Shown: positions 12,986 to 20,198, counted from the stretch's first letter. The stretch is DNA of 20,198 nt from SVTX01 sp045538195 (GCA_045538195.1 JAZSRA010000072.1:1-20198), one strand, 5' to 3'. Notes: generated by a model from the letters alone, not told the origin. A program made the numbers and translations.

Positions 12986-13960
12986 TTACTCCTCTTCACG
13001 CTTAAGGTCAAGACCAAGCGAGTGGAGCTTCTGAATAACTTCGTCAAGCGACTTCTTACCAAGGTTTCTGACCTTGATCATATCCTCTTCGGTGCGATTG
13101 GTAAGATCTTCAACTGTATCAATGCCTGCTCTCTTCAAGCAATTGAAAGAACGAACAGACATGTCAAGTTCCTCAATGGTCATCTCAAGGACTTTCTCCT
13201 TGATGGTCTCTTCTCTCTCAACCATTATCTCAGTCTTCTTTGCATCATCCGAAAGATCTACAAACAAGTTGAGATGCTCATTGAGGATCTTGGCTCCGAG
13301 GGAAACCGCTTCCTTAGCCGAAATGCTGCCGTTGGTAAGTACCTCGATCGTGAGCTTGTCAAGATCGGTGTTGCTGCCCGAACGGGTGCTTTCAACCTCG
13401 TATTTTACCTTATACACAGGCGTATAGATAGAGTCTGTGTAGATGGTATTGATCGGCATTGTGGAATTCATACCCATCATATCGCTGTGAAGCTGCTTGT
13501 TGCGTTCCTGGGATACGTAACCTCTGTCACAGTTGAAGGTGAGTTCCATATAGAATCTCTCATTCTCTCCAACGGTCGCGATGTGATGATTGGGGTTAAG
13601 AATTTCTATGTCGGAATCCTGCTTGATGTCACCTGCAGTTACCTCATGCTCGCCTACGACGTCGATAAAGACGGTCTTAGGACCCTGGCAGTGAAGCTTT
13701 GCGATGATACCCTTGACGTTAAGAACGATCTCGGTAACGTCCTCAGTAACTCCGGGAATTGTAGAAAATTCATGAAGAACTCCGTCGATCTTGATATTTG
13801 TTACCGCAACTCCGGGAAGGGAGCTGAGCAGAACTCTGCGCAGAGAGTTTCCGAGGGTGTGTCCAAAGCCTCTCTCAAGAGGTTCGATCACGAACGTTCC
13901 AAAGGAACCGTCCTCGCTCATTTCAGCGGTAGTAATATTAGGCTTCTCTATCTCAATCAT
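12986..13960 (-). CDS. rpoA: RNA polymerase alpha subunit
   Basis: A 324-residue protein of normal length. The N-terminal assembly domain (1 to about 230) has FVIEPLERGFGHTLGNSLRR, the dimer and beta/beta' contact motif, and the C-terminal domain (about 250-320) has MSVRSFNCLKRAGIDTVEDL and KVRNLGKKSLDEVI, which bind UP-element DNA and activators. It lies between rpsD and rplQ as in other Clostridia. AGGAGG is 11 nt before the ATG. The 104-bp gap after rpsD, larger than its neighbours, carries two hairpins and may uncouple rpoA output from that of the ribosomal genes. Confidence 0.99.
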   Translation of the reverse strand: MIEIEKPNITTAEMSEDGSFGTFVIEPLERGFGHTLGNSLRRVLLSSLPGVAVTNIKIDGVLHEFSTIPGVTEDVTEIVLNVKGIIAKLHCQGPKTVFIDVVGEHEVTAGDIKQDSDIEILNPNHHIATVGENERFYMELTFNCDRGYVSQERNKQLHSDMMGMNSTMPINTIYTDSIYTPVYKVKYEVESTRSGSNTDLDKLTIEVLTNGSISAKEAVSLGAKILNEHLNLFVDLSDDAKKTEIMVEREETIKEKVLEMTIEELDMSVRSFNCLKRAGIDTVEDLTNRTEEDMIKVRNLGKKSLDEVIQKLHSLGLDLKREEE

Positions 13961-13991
13961 TCCAAATAAAACCTCCTATAAAAATTTTGTT

Positions 13992-14008
13992 AAAGCATAT
14001 TGTGCTTT
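13992..14008 (-). other. Small hairpin before a T-run, upstream of rpoA
   Basis: AAAGCA (13992-13997) and TGCTTT (14003-14008) form a 6-bp stem with a 5-nt loop; on the minus strand AACAAAATTTTT follows, just before the rpoA ribosome site. It resembles a weak attenuator but the stem is short and AT-rich. Confidence 0.35.
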
Positions 14009-14029
14009 GCGAACAGTGGAAACTGACGG

Positions 14030-14071
14030 CAAGTAATACCGCAGAATCCGAATTATATGCGGTATTACTTG
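14030..14071 (-). other. 13-bp hairpin enclosing the rpsD stop codon
   Basis: CAAGTAATACCGC (14030-14042) and GCGGTATTACTTG (14059-14071) are a perfect 13-bp inverted repeat with a 16-nt loop. The stop codon of rpsD (14065-14067) lies in one arm, so ribosomes finishing S4 would open the stem. There is no T-run. Candidate site for partial termination, RNA processing or coupling control between rpsD and rpoA. Confidence 0.6.
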
Positions 14072-14691
14072 GAGTAGAGCTCGACGATAAGCTGTTCGTT
14101 GAAGTCAAAGTCGATATCTTCTCTTGCGGGGAAGGAAACGACCTTTGCAGTAAGGTTTGCCTTATCAACGTCAAGCCACTTCGGAGCAGTCTTGCTCTCA
14201 AGTGCTTCAGCAAGTCCCTTGATCTTAGCAGAGTCGCGGCTTGCTTCCTTAACGGAAATAACGTCGCCGGGCTTTACAAGGATAGAGGGGATGTTAACCT
14301 TCTTGCCATTAAGTGTAAAGTGTGCGTGGAGAACGAGCTGACGAGCGTCTCTGTGAGACTCTGCGAGACCCATTCTGTATACTGCGTTGTCGAGACGGCG
14401 CTCGAGAAGGATAAGAAGGTTTTCACCGGTCATGCCCTCTTTGCGAGCTGCTTCCTCGTAGTAGTTCTTGAACTGCTTTTCAAGAACACCGTAGTATCTT
14501 CTGGTTGCCTGCTTCTCGCGAAGCTGGATACCGTACTCACCCATTTTCTTCTTTGCTGCGCCGTGCTGACCGGGAGCTGTGCTTCTACGGTCAATTGCGC
14601 ACTTACCGCTGGTGCATCTCTCACCTTTAAGGTAAAGCTTCTTGCCCTCTCTACGGCAGAGCTTGCATGCGGGTCCTGTATATCTTGCCAT
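14065..14691 (-). CDS. rpsD: 30S ribosomal protein S4 (zinc-type)
   Basis: A 208-residue S4. It opens MARYTGPACKLCRREGKKLY and keeps four cysteines (9, 12, 26, 31), the C+ zinc form. The S4 RNA-binding domain (RLDNAVYRMGLAESHRDARQ, about 95-160) and the ending FDFNEQLIVELYSK are typical. Role: primary 16S rRNA binder that nucleates 30S assembly; in many bacteria it also represses translation of its own operon, and no such target could be identified here. It lies between rpsK and rpoA, an arrangement of Clostridia and Proteobacteria but not of Bacillus. The gap to rpsK is 20 bp. Confidence 0.99.
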   Translation of the reverse strand: MARYTGPACKLCRREGKKLYLKGERCTSGKCAIDRRSTAPGQHGAAKKKMGEYGIQLREKQATRRYYGVLEKQFKNYYEEAARKEGMTGENLLILLERRLDNAVYRMGLAESHRDARQLVLHAHFTLNGKKVNIPSILVKPGDVISVKEASRDSAKIKGLAEALESKTAPKWLDVDKANLTAKVVSFPAREDIDFDFNEQLIVELYSK

Positions 14692-14711
14692 GTCTAATAC
14701 CTCCTGTAAAA

Positions 14712-15107
14712 TTATACGCGTCTGCGCTTAGGCGGTCTGCATCCGTTGTGGGGGATGGGAGTAACGTCCTTAATGAGCGTGATCTGGAGACCGCAGGTCT
14801 CGAGCGCACGAATTGCGGATTCACGTCCCGAGCCGGGGCCCTTTACGTAAACCTCAACAGACTTAAGGCCGTGCTCAACAGCTGCCTTTGCAGCAGTCTC
14901 GGAAGCGGACTGAGCAGCGAAGGGTGTGCTCTTTCTGGAGCCCTTGAAACCAAGCTCGCCTGCAGAAGCCCACGAAATTGCGTTTCCGTATACGTCTGTG
15001 ATCGTTACGATAGTGTTATTGAAAGTGGACTGAATGTGTACTGCGCCCTTTTCAATATTCTTTTTTTCGCGGCGCTTTCTAACGACTTTTTTTGTTACCT
15101 TTGCCAT
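14712..15107 (-). CDS. rpsK: 30S ribosomal protein S11
   Basis: A 131-residue protein with the S11 core GAVHIQSTFNNTIVTITDVY and SWASAGELGFKGSRKSTPFA, then AAVEHGLKSVEVYVKGPGSG and the ending DVTPIPHNGCRPPKRRRV. It binds the platform of the 30S subunit near the E-site mRNA. Length is standard. AGGAG precedes the ATG, and rpsM lies 17 bp upstream, rpsD 20 bp downstream, so it is translated within the alpha operon. Confidence 0.99.
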   Translation of the reverse strand: MAKVTKKVVRKRREKKNIEKGAVHIQSTFNNTIVTITDVYGNAISWASAGELGFKGSRKSTPFAAQSASETAAKAAVEHGLKSVEVYVKGPGSGRESAIRALETCGLQITLIKDVTPIPHNGCRPPKRRRV

Positions 15108-15124
15108 TTTATGCCACTCCTTTA

Positions 15125-15493
15125 TTACTTCTTCTTGTTTGCGATGGTCTTTGCGGGACCTTTTCTTGTTCTCGCATTGGTCTTTGTTCTCTGACCTCTT
15201 ACGGGAAGACCTTTTCTGTGTCTGATACCGCGGTAGCAGTTAACCTCTACCAATCTCTTAATATTAAGAGCTACCTCTCTGCGGAGGTCACCCTCAACGT
15301 TGTAAGAGTTTTCGATCTCATCACGGAGCTTTGCTACTTCTTCCTCGGTAAGATCCTTTGCTCTGGTATCGGGATTGATACCGGTTCTTGCAAGGATATC
15401 GTTAGCGCTCTTGCGACCGATACCGTAAATGTAGGTAAGAGCGATCTCAACGCGCTTGTTGTTAGGAATATCAACACCTGCTATACGTGCCAT
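15125..15493 (-). CDS. rpsM: 30S ribosomal protein S13
   Basis: A 122-residue protein starting MARIAGVDIPNNKRVEIALT, with GIGRKSANDILARTGINPDT and the basic ending GIRHRKGLPVRGQRTKTNAR. It sits in the 30S head and forms the subunit bridges to L5 and the P-site tRNA contact through its tail. Length is standard. It is followed closely by rpsK and preceded by rpmJ at 54 bp. Nothing unusual. Confidence 0.99.
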   Translation of the reverse strand: MARIAGVDIPNNKRVEIALTYIYGIGRKSANDILARTGINPDTRAKDLTEEEVAKLRDEIENSYNVEGDLRREVALNIKRLVEVNCYRGIRHRKGLPVRGQRTKTNARTRKGPAKTIANKKK

Positions 15494-15547
15494 TCTGTAT
15501 TACCTCTCCTTTTAGTTTGAGTTGGATCAAAGTCGATGTATCTCGAA

Positions 15548-15661
15548 TTAACCCTGCTTCTGCTTGTGCTTGGGGTTCTCGCAGATAACCATGACTTTAC
15601 CTTTTCTCTTAATGATCTTGCATTTCTCGCAGATCTTCTTAACGGACGGTTTAACCTTCAT
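15548..15661 (-). CDS. rpmJ: 50S ribosomal protein L36
   Basis: A 37-residue protein, MKVKPSVKKICEKCKIIKRK then GKVMVICENPKHKQKQG, which is the complete L36. The zinc ribbon ligands are Cys11, Cys14, Cys27 and His32, so this is the zinc-binding (C+) paralogue rather than the zinc-free form expressed in zinc starvation. It lies in its conserved place between infA and rpsM. The ribosome site GAAAGG is about 13 nt upstream. Confidence 0.97.
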   Translation of the reverse strand: MKVKPSVKKICEKCKIIKRKGKVMVICENPKHKQKQG

Positions 15662-15706
15662 TTCTGTAAACCAACCTTTCTTTAGAGTATTTTTAGTAAA
15701 ATCTTT

Positions 15707-15925
15707 TTATTTTGAGCGCCATGTGATACGGCCCTTTGTAAGGTCGTATACCGAAACCTCTACGGTTACGTGGTCGCCCTGCAAAATTCTGATATAGTTC
15801 ATTCTAAGCTTTCCCGAGAGATGGGCAGTAACTATATGTCCATTGGGAAGCTTGACCTTGAAGACGGCGTTGGGAAGTACCTCAACTACCTCGCCTTCAA
15901 ATTCAATAACGTCATCTTTCGGCAT
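15707..15925 (-). CDS. infA: Translation initiation factor IF-1
   Basis: A 72-residue single OB-fold (S1-like) protein: MPKDDVIEFEGEVVEVLPNA, FKVKLPNGHIVTAHLSGKLR, MNYIRILQGDHVTVEVSVYD and LTKGRITWRSK. It blocks the A site and helps IF-2/IF-3 during initiation. The length is the standard 72. The ATG has AGAGG 5 nt upstream. It follows map after 41 bp; the small KOW-domain protein found here in many Clostridia is absent, since the gap has no room for it. Confidence 0.99.
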   Translation of the reverse strand: MPKDDVIEFEGEVVEVLPNAVFKVKLPNGHIVTAHLSGKLRMNYIRILQGDHVTVEVSVYDLTKGRITWRSK

Positions 15926-15966
15926 ATTTACCTCTTTAATTGTTTCAAATTTGTTGAAAGCTTAAC

Positions 15967-16728
15967 TCAAAAATCCGATTCAAGCTGGGTCATTACGATC
16001 ACTCCGTCGCTTGTAAGCGCCACCGTGTTTTCGTAATGCGCTGAAAGCGTTCCGTCGGCAGTCTTTACCGTCCAGCCGTCCGGCATCTCCCTGACACCCT
16101 CGCCGCCTATATTTACCATAGGCTCGATCGCCAGCGTCATACCCGCGCAAAGTCTTGTTCCTCTGCCCTCGGTTCCGTAGTTCGGAACGTCGGGAGATTC
16201 GTGAAGCTCGTGACCTACACCGTGACCGATGTAGCGTTTTACGGTCGAAAAGCCGTTTGCAACCACCAGAGCGTCGATAGCGTGACCGACGTCTCCCAGT
16301 CTGTTACCGACTTGAAGCTTTTCAATACCCGCGAAAAAGCTGTCTCTCGTTACACGGATAAGCTTTTCGGCATCTTCTGTGACTTTACCCACGGGAATCG
16401 TTCTTGCGGCGTCTCCGTGAAATCCCTTGTAGTAAGCACCCACGTCGACCTTTACGATGTCACCCTCGCGAAGAATTTTCTTTTTTGAGGGGATACCGTG
16501 AATTACCTCGTCGTTGATACTGATACAAGCGCTTCCGGGAAATCCGCCGTATCCGAGGAAGGAAGGCTTAGCACCGCACTTCTCGATATAATTTCTTATG
16601 ATCAAGTCAAGCTCGTAGGTGCTAATGCCCTCTCGGATGCTCTCACGAGCCACAAGCAGTGCCTCGCCCGTAATTCTGCCCGCCTCTTTCATTTCTTTGA
16701 TCTGAATGGCGTTCTTTAACTGTATCAT
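15967..16728 (-). CDS. map: Methionine aminopeptidase, type I
   Basis: A 253-residue pita-bread enzyme that removes the initiator methionine from nascent proteins. All five metal ligands are present: Asp95, Asp106, His169, Glu202 and Glu233, in KVDVGAYYKGFHGDAARTIP, IGHGVGHELHESP and LAIEPMVNIG. His78 (VIHGIP) and His176 complete the active site. It lacks the N-terminal zinc-finger extension of some MetAPs, as usual for the short bacterial form. It lies between adk and infA with 22- and 41-bp gaps, the normal Firmicute place. Confidence 0.98.
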   Translation of the reverse strand: MIQLKNAIQIKEMKEAGRITGEALLVARESIREGISTYELDLIIRNYIEKCGAKPSFLGYGGFPGSACISINDEVIHGIPSKKKILREGDIVKVDVGAYYKGFHGDAARTIPVGKVTEDAEKLIRVTRDSFFAGIEKLQVGNRLGDVGHAIDALVVANGFSTVKRYIGHGVGHELHESPDVPNYGTEGRGTRLCAGMTLAIEPMVNIGGEGVREMPDGWTVKTADGTLSAHYENTVALTSDGVIVMTQLESDF

Positions 16729-16750
16729 CCGTTTCTTACCTCAGTTTGTC

Positions 16751-17389
16751 TTATGCGTTGGCCTTATCGAGCGCTTCGAAGACAAGGGCGGTCGTATCTG
16801 CGACCTCCTCCTGTCCCTCAACGCATACGAGGTTGCCTCTCTCGGCATAGAAGCCTTTGAGCGGCTCGGTCTGTGCATGGAAGGTTTTGAGTCTGTTTGC
16901 AACGGTTTCGGGGCAGTCGTCGTCTCTGATATAGAGTTCCTTACCGCACTTGTCGCAGATACCGTCGACCTGGGGCTTGATGTACTCTACGTGGTAGGAC
17001 GCACCGCACGAGCAGACTCTGCGTCCGCTCATTCTTGCGATGATCTTTTCGTCGGGAACCTCGATAGAGAGTACGACGTCGATCTTTACGCCCATAGCCT
17101 CGAGAGCCTCAGCCTGAGGAATGGTTCTGGGGAAACCGTCGAGTATGAAGCCGTTCTTGCAGGCTTCTGTCGAAAGATAGTCCTTGATGATTCCAACGAC
17201 TACTTCGTCCGGAACAAGCTTTCCTTCATCCATATAACTCTTGGCACTCTTACCAAGCTCGGTTCCCGCCTTGATAGCCGCGCGGAGCATATCTCCGGTG
17301 GATACCGCAGGAATGTTATATTTTTCGGAAATCTTTGCGGACTGTGTGCCTTTTCCCGCGCCGGGAGCACCCAATAAAATCAAATTCAT
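16751..17389 (-). CDS. adk: Adenylate kinase, long zinc-lid form
   Basis: A 212-residue kinase that interconverts ATP + AMP and 2 ADP. The P-loop is GAPGAGKGT (7-15), the AMP site STGDMLRAAI and GFILDGFPRTIPQAEAL, and the LID spans about 120-160. The LID carries four cysteines as in Gram-positive zinc Adks, but spaced Cys126-x-Cys128 and Cys145-x2-Cys148; the first pair normally has two residues between (CxxC). The DNA reads cleanly through this point in frame, so one residue is missing from the first knuckle, not a sequencing frameshift. DDDCPETVANRL (about 156-167) with the catalytic Arg is normal. It lies between secY and map. Function is almost certain; whether zinc is still bound is open. 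Confidence 0.98.
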   Translation of the reverse strand: MNLILLGAPGAGKGTQSAKISEKYNIPAVSTGDMLRAAIKAGTELGKSAKSYMDEGKLVPDEVVVGIIKDYLSTEACKNGFILDGFPRTIPQAEALEAMGVKIDVVLSIEVPDEKIIARMSGRRVCSCGASYHVEYIKPQVDGICDKCGKELYIRDDDCPETVANRLKTFHAQTEPLKGFYAERGNLVCVEGQEEVADTTALVFEALDKANA

Positions 17390-17419
17390 ATTAATTCACC
17401 AATTATATGATGGATGGAA

Positions 17420-18826
17420 TTAATCAAGGAATCCCTTGTAGTTACGCATTGTAAGCTGTGCCTCAAGCTCTCTTACGGTCTCAAGAATGACACCGACAAC
17501 GATGAGTACGGAGGTACCTGCGAATGCAAGGGTTGCGAAGGAGGAGGATCCGTGAGCATAGAAGTTTTCGATCGCGTCAAGGACCGTATTGCCGCCAACA
17601 ACGAAGTTAACTTCAACCAACGTCTGGAATACGGCAACGATCATCTTGGGGACCTCGGAAACTACGCAGAGGAACACTGCTCCGATAAATGTGATTCTGT
17701 TGAGGATCTTGCGGATATAATCGCTGGTAGGCTTACCGGGACGGATTCCGGGAACCGCGCCGCCGTTGTTTCTGATATTGTTAGCAACTTCAACGGGGTT
17801 GAAGGAGATCATAATATAGAAGTAAGCGAAAGCGAAGAGCAGGATCATCGACACAAGCACGTAAAGGGGCTTGGTATAGTGGAAATAGTTGTTAGACAGC
17901 ACTACGAGCCAGTCCGCATTGTTTCCAAATACCTGCGCCAACGTACCGGGAATAGAAACGATCGAGTTTGCAAAGATAACGGGCATAACGCCTGCCATGT
18001 TAAGCTTAAGGGGAAGATTGGAGGACTGACCGCCATACATCTTGCGTCCTACTACCTTCTTTGCATACTGAACGGGAATTCTTCTTTCGGAATCGTTAAA
18101 CCAAACGATGAGCCAAACGATTGCAACGAGGAATGCAACGATGATAAGCGCCCAAACGATATCGATCACAAGACTTGTGATGTTATCGGCGTTCGCTTCT
18201 ACGCTGACCAGTCCAATAGTGCTGCTGATCATCTTGTAAAGGTTTACGAATACGCTGGGAAGTCTTGCAATAATGTTTGCGAAGAGGATAATGGAGATAC
18301 CGTTACCGATACCGAACTCATTTACCTTCTCTGCAAGCCACATAACGATAGCCGCACCTGCGCAGAAGCAAGCCGACATTACTGCGATCGCAAATACCTG
18401 ATTGGTCGTACCAAGGTTTGCCAAGCCGGTATTTACAAGAGTGAGAGAGTAACCAACTGCAGTGATCACCGCAAGAACCATGGTTACGATTCTTGTGATC
18501 ATAGCTATCTTCTTCTTACCTGCCTCGCCGTCCTTAGCCATACGCTCAAGAGCGGGGATAGCGATAGTAAGAAGCTGCATGATAATGGACGATGTGATAT
18601 AGGGAGATACCGAGAGGGCGAAAAGGGTCGCATTTGTAAATGCATCACCCATGATCAGCTGCATTGCGCCAAAGCTGTTCTGGAAATGCTGCGAAACCAG
18701 CTCACTGTTTACCCACGGTACGGGGATACTACAACCCAAACGGTAAAGGATAACGATAAGCAATGTGAAGAGGAGTTTAGTCTTAAGCTCCTGGGTCTTC
18801 CAAGCATTTTTTAACGTCTGAAACAT
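17420..18826 (-). CDS. secY: Preprotein translocase subunit SecY
   Basis: A 468-residue membrane protein with ten expected helices, the channel through which SecA pushes exported proteins. Family landmarks: the lateral-gate helix NATLFALSVSPYITSSIIMQ, GIGNGISIILFANI, the cytoplasmic loop ERRIPVQYAKKVVGRKMYGG, LPLKLNMAGVMPVIFANSI, and the SecA-contact loop FNPVEVANNIRNNGGAVPGI. It is about 30-40 residues longer than typical Firmicute SecY; most of the excess is between the last two helices (about 395-435), where NFVVGGNTVLDAIENFYAHG and SSSFATLA lead into GTSVLIVVGV. Its ribosome site (AGGAGG) is inside the end of rplO, which stops 3 nt before, so the two are translationally coupled. Confidence 0.98.
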   Translation of the reverse strand: MFQTLKNAWKTQELKTKLLFTLLIVILYRLGCSIPVPWVNSELVSQHFQNSFGAMQLIMGDAFTNATLFALSVSPYITSSIIMQLLTIAIPALERMAKDGEAGKKKIAMITRIVTMVLAVITAVGYSLTLVNTGLANLGTTNQVFAIAVMSACFCAGAAIVMWLAEKVNEFGIGNGISIILFANIIARLPSVFVNLYKMISSTIGLVSVEANADNITSLVIDIVWALIIVAFLVAIVWLIVWFNDSERRIPVQYAKKVVGRKMYGGQSSNLPLKLNMAGVMPVIFANSIVSIPGTLAQVFGNNADWLVVLSNNYFHYTKPLYVLVSMILLFAFAYFYIMISFNPVEVANNIRNNGGAVPGIRPGKPTSDYIRKILNRITFIGAVFLCVVSEVPKMIVAVFQTLVEVNFVVGGNTVLDAIENFYAHGSSSFATLAFAGTSVLIVVGVILETVRELEAQLTMRNYKGFLD

Positions 18827-18829
18827 CCT

Positions 18830-19270
18830 TTATACCTCCTCTGCCTGTCCACCTGCTGCTGTGATCTTTTCCTTAGCGGTTGCAGAGAAAACTGCAGCCT
18901 TAACAGTCAAGTTCTTTGTAAGCTCGCCGTTACCGAGAACCTTAAGTCCGTCGAGAGACTTGCGAACTATCTTCTTTGCGAGGAGTGCCTCGAGATCTAC
19001 TACTGCGCCGTTCTCAAATACGTTGAGTTCGGATACGTTAACGATTGCGTAGTTGGTAGCAAATCTGTTCTTAAAGCCTCTCTTAGGAAGCTTTCTGTAA
19101 AGAGGAAGCTGGCCGCCCTCAAATCCGGGTCTTACACCGCCACCTGAACGAGCATTCTGGCCCTTGTGTCCCTTGCCCGCTGTTTTTCCGTTTCCGGAAC
19201 CTGCACCTCTACCCTTACGGTATCTCTCCTTAACGGAGCCTTCCATTGGGGAAAGTTCATGGAGCTTCAT
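18830..19270 (-). CDS. rplO: 50S ribosomal protein L15
   Basis: A 146-residue protein: MKLHELSPMEGSVKERYRKG, RGAGSGNGKTAGKGHKGQNA and RPGFEGGQLPLYRKLPKRGF are the highly basic Gly-rich N-terminal extension of L15 that threads into 23S rRNA; the C-terminal half is the globular domain ending KEKITAAGGQAEEV. Length is standard. Its last codons (GAG GAG GTA TAA) double as the ribosome binding site of secY. Confidence 0.99.
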   Translation of the reverse strand: MKLHELSPMEGSVKERYRKGRGAGSGNGKTAGKGHKGQNARSGGGVRPGFEGGQLPLYRKLPKRGFKNRFATNYAIVNVSELNVFENGAVVDLEALLAKKIVRKSLDGLKVLGNGELTKNLTVKAAVFSATAKEKITAAGGQAEEV

Positions 19271-19315
19271 ATTTTTTCCTCCTTGTTGAATTTAATTTAA
19301 TTTTTTTGTTTTAGA

Positions 19316-19495
19316 TTAGATGTTTTCTACCTTTACGAGGTGAGCAAGAACCTTTACCTTACCTGCAATAACCTTGTCATCTGCGTGAACAACGCTCTTG
19401 CCGATTCTTGTAAGGCCAAGTGACTTTGCTGTTGCCTTTTGGTTTGGAGTGCAACCGATTAAGCTTCTAACGAGTGTTACCTTTACGTTTTCCAT
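19316..19495 (-). CDS. rpmD: 50S ribosomal protein L30
   Basis: A 59-residue protein, MENVKVTLVRSLIGCTPNQK then ATAKSLGLTRIGKSVVHADD then KVIAGKVKVLAHLVKVENI, which is complete L30 with the conserved LVRSLIG and ATAKSLGL motifs. It is found in its normal spc-operon place between rpsE (16 bp) and rplO (45 bp). The ATG at 19495 has AGGAGG immediately upstream (minus strand). Too short for most gene finders but not in doubt. Confidence 0.97.
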   Translation of the reverse strand: MENVKVTLVRSLIGCTPNQKATAKSLGLTRIGKSVVHADDKVIAGKVKVLAHLVKVENI

Positions 19496-19511
19496 TATCG
19501 TTACCTCCTAA

Positions 19512-20015
19512 TTAACCTAAAACCTTTGTAGCTTCGATTCCACGAGTCTTAGCTACGTCTTCAACGCTACGGAGTTCCTTCAAACCTTCAAATGTAGCCT
19601 TAACTACGTTTGTTGTGTTGTTTGAACGAAGACTCTTTGCTCTGATATTTTTGATACCTGCAAGCTCAAGAACAGCACGAACTGTCTTACCTGCGATAAT
19701 ACCTGTACCAAGTGAAGCCGGCTTTAGAAGTACAGTGCCTGCACCGAACTTACCGATTACCTGGTGTGGGATTGTTGTATCCTTAATTGCTACTGTGATC
19801 ATATTCTTCTTAGCATCCTCAATTCCCTTGCGAATTGCATCCGGAACTTCAGCTGCCTTACCAAGACCGTAACCAACGTGACCGTTGCCGTCGCCTACAA
19901 CCATAAGAGCTGTGAAACGAGCAATACGACCACCCTTAACTGTCTTTGATACACGGTTGAGTGCGACCATTCTCTCTTGTAAGTCGAGAGCTGATGCGTC
20001 AATTTTATTAGCCAT
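19512..20015 (-). CDS. rpsE: 30S ribosomal protein S5
   Basis: A 167-residue protein with the S5 double-stranded RNA-binding N-domain (LQERMVALNRVSKTVKGGRI, FTALMVVGDGNGHVGYGLGK) and the C-domain (TIPHQVIGKFGAGTVLLKPA, GTGIIAGKTVRAVLELAGIK). It contributes to decoding accuracy and mRNA unwinding; the site of spectinomycin-resistance changes is the VKGGR loop, which is of common sequence here. Thr codons are almost all ACA or ACT, in contrast to the mixed use in secY. Confidence 0.99.
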   Translation of the reverse strand: MANKIDASALDLQERMVALNRVSKTVKGGRIARFTALMVVGDGNGHVGYGLGKAAEVPDAIRKGIEDAKKNMITVAIKDTTIPHQVIGKFGAGTVLLKPASLGTGIIAGKTVRAVLELAGIKNIRAKSLRSNNTTNVVKATFEGLKELRSVEDVAKTRGIEATKVLG

Positions 20016-20082
20016 TTTAATTCTCCTAGTTTAATTTAATTTAAACGAGTGTACAAACCTGAGTGTGGGGTCTTAAGCTCGA

Positions 20083-20198
20083 TTAGAACTTAAGTCCGCC
20101 TTCTCTTGCACCTGCTGCTAGCTCAGATACACGTCCGTGATATACAAAACCGCCACGGTCGAATACTACTGTGTCGATTCCTTTAGCGAGTGCCTTTT
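20083..20198 (-). CDS. rplR: 50S ribosomal protein L18, C-terminal part (cut by window edge)
   Basis: The last 38 residues are visible: KALAKGIDTVVFDRGGFVYH then GRVSELAAGAREGGLKF and a stop. VFDRGG-x2-YHGRV and the ending AAREGGLKF are diagnostic of L18, which binds 5S rRNA with L5. The start lies beyond the window. The 67-bp gap to rpsE is AT-rich and includes CTTAAG repeated at 20072-20077 and 20089-20094. Confidence 0.96.
   Translation of the reverse strand, partial: KALAKGIDTVVFDRGGFVYHGRVSELAAGAREGGLKF

Noticed and set aside
17414..18814. A 466-codon plus-strand open frame antisense to secY
   Set aside because: The reverse frame is SecY with all family motifs; the long antisense frame is a codon-bias shadow.

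Overview
The window looks like chromosome from an anaerobic Clostridia-type Firmicute, probably a gut member of the Oscillospirales/Lachnospirales breadth. The grounds are the ribosomal order secY-adk-map-infA-rpmJ-rpsM-rpsK-rpsD-rpoA-rplQ (rpsD sits inside the alpha operon, unlike Bacillus), a four-cysteine S4, a zinc-type Adk, strong AGGAGG ribosome binding sites and a bacterial microcompartment (BMC) locus. No species can be named from the sequence alone.

Region 1 (1-5990, minus strand) is the promoter-proximal part of a BMC operon. In transcription order it holds acetate kinase, a class II sugar-phosphate aldolase, a CoA-acylating aldehyde dehydrogenase, a zinc alcohol dehydrogenase and three BMC-domain shell proteins, the last cut by the window edge. 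The aldolase (C-terminus), aldehyde dehydrogenase (N-terminus) and alcohol dehydrogenase (N-terminus) each carry an amphipathic encapsulation-type helix. The gene set fits a fucose/rhamnose compartment: the aldolase makes lactaldehyde, the two dehydrogenases balance NAD+/NADH and CoA inside the shell, and acetate kinase gains ATP from the acyl-phosphate. No glycyl-radical or B12 diol dehydratase and no PduL phosphotransacylase lie in the window; the operon continues to the left.

Region 2 (5884-6315) is an AT-rich divergent control region with one sigma-A-type promoter facing each way. Region 3 (6316-9581, plus strand) holds nagA (GlcNAc-6-phosphate deacetylase) and metG (methionyl-tRNA synthetase).

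Region 4 (9582-12583) is the most unusual part. A single gene, mgtE (minus strand), is flanked by two roughly 0.5 kb palindrome-rich repeats in inverted orientation (9672-10196 and 11914-12448). They share a 92-bp perfect stretch, carry several hairpins whose arms change in a compensating way between copies, and differ by expansion of a 32-bp unit from one copy to three. The left copy has hairpin-forming terminal inverted repeats, like a MITE. The arrangement could permit inversion of the mgtE segment.

Region 5 (12530-20198, minus strand) is the distal spc operon and the alpha operon: rplR (partial), rpsE, rpmD, rplO, secY, adk, map, infA, rpmJ, rpsM, rpsK, rpsD, rpoA, rplQ, ending in a clear intrinsic terminator. 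rpmJ and rpmD are short but unambiguous. No tRNA, rRNA, CRISPR array, riboswitch class or prophage gene was recognised.
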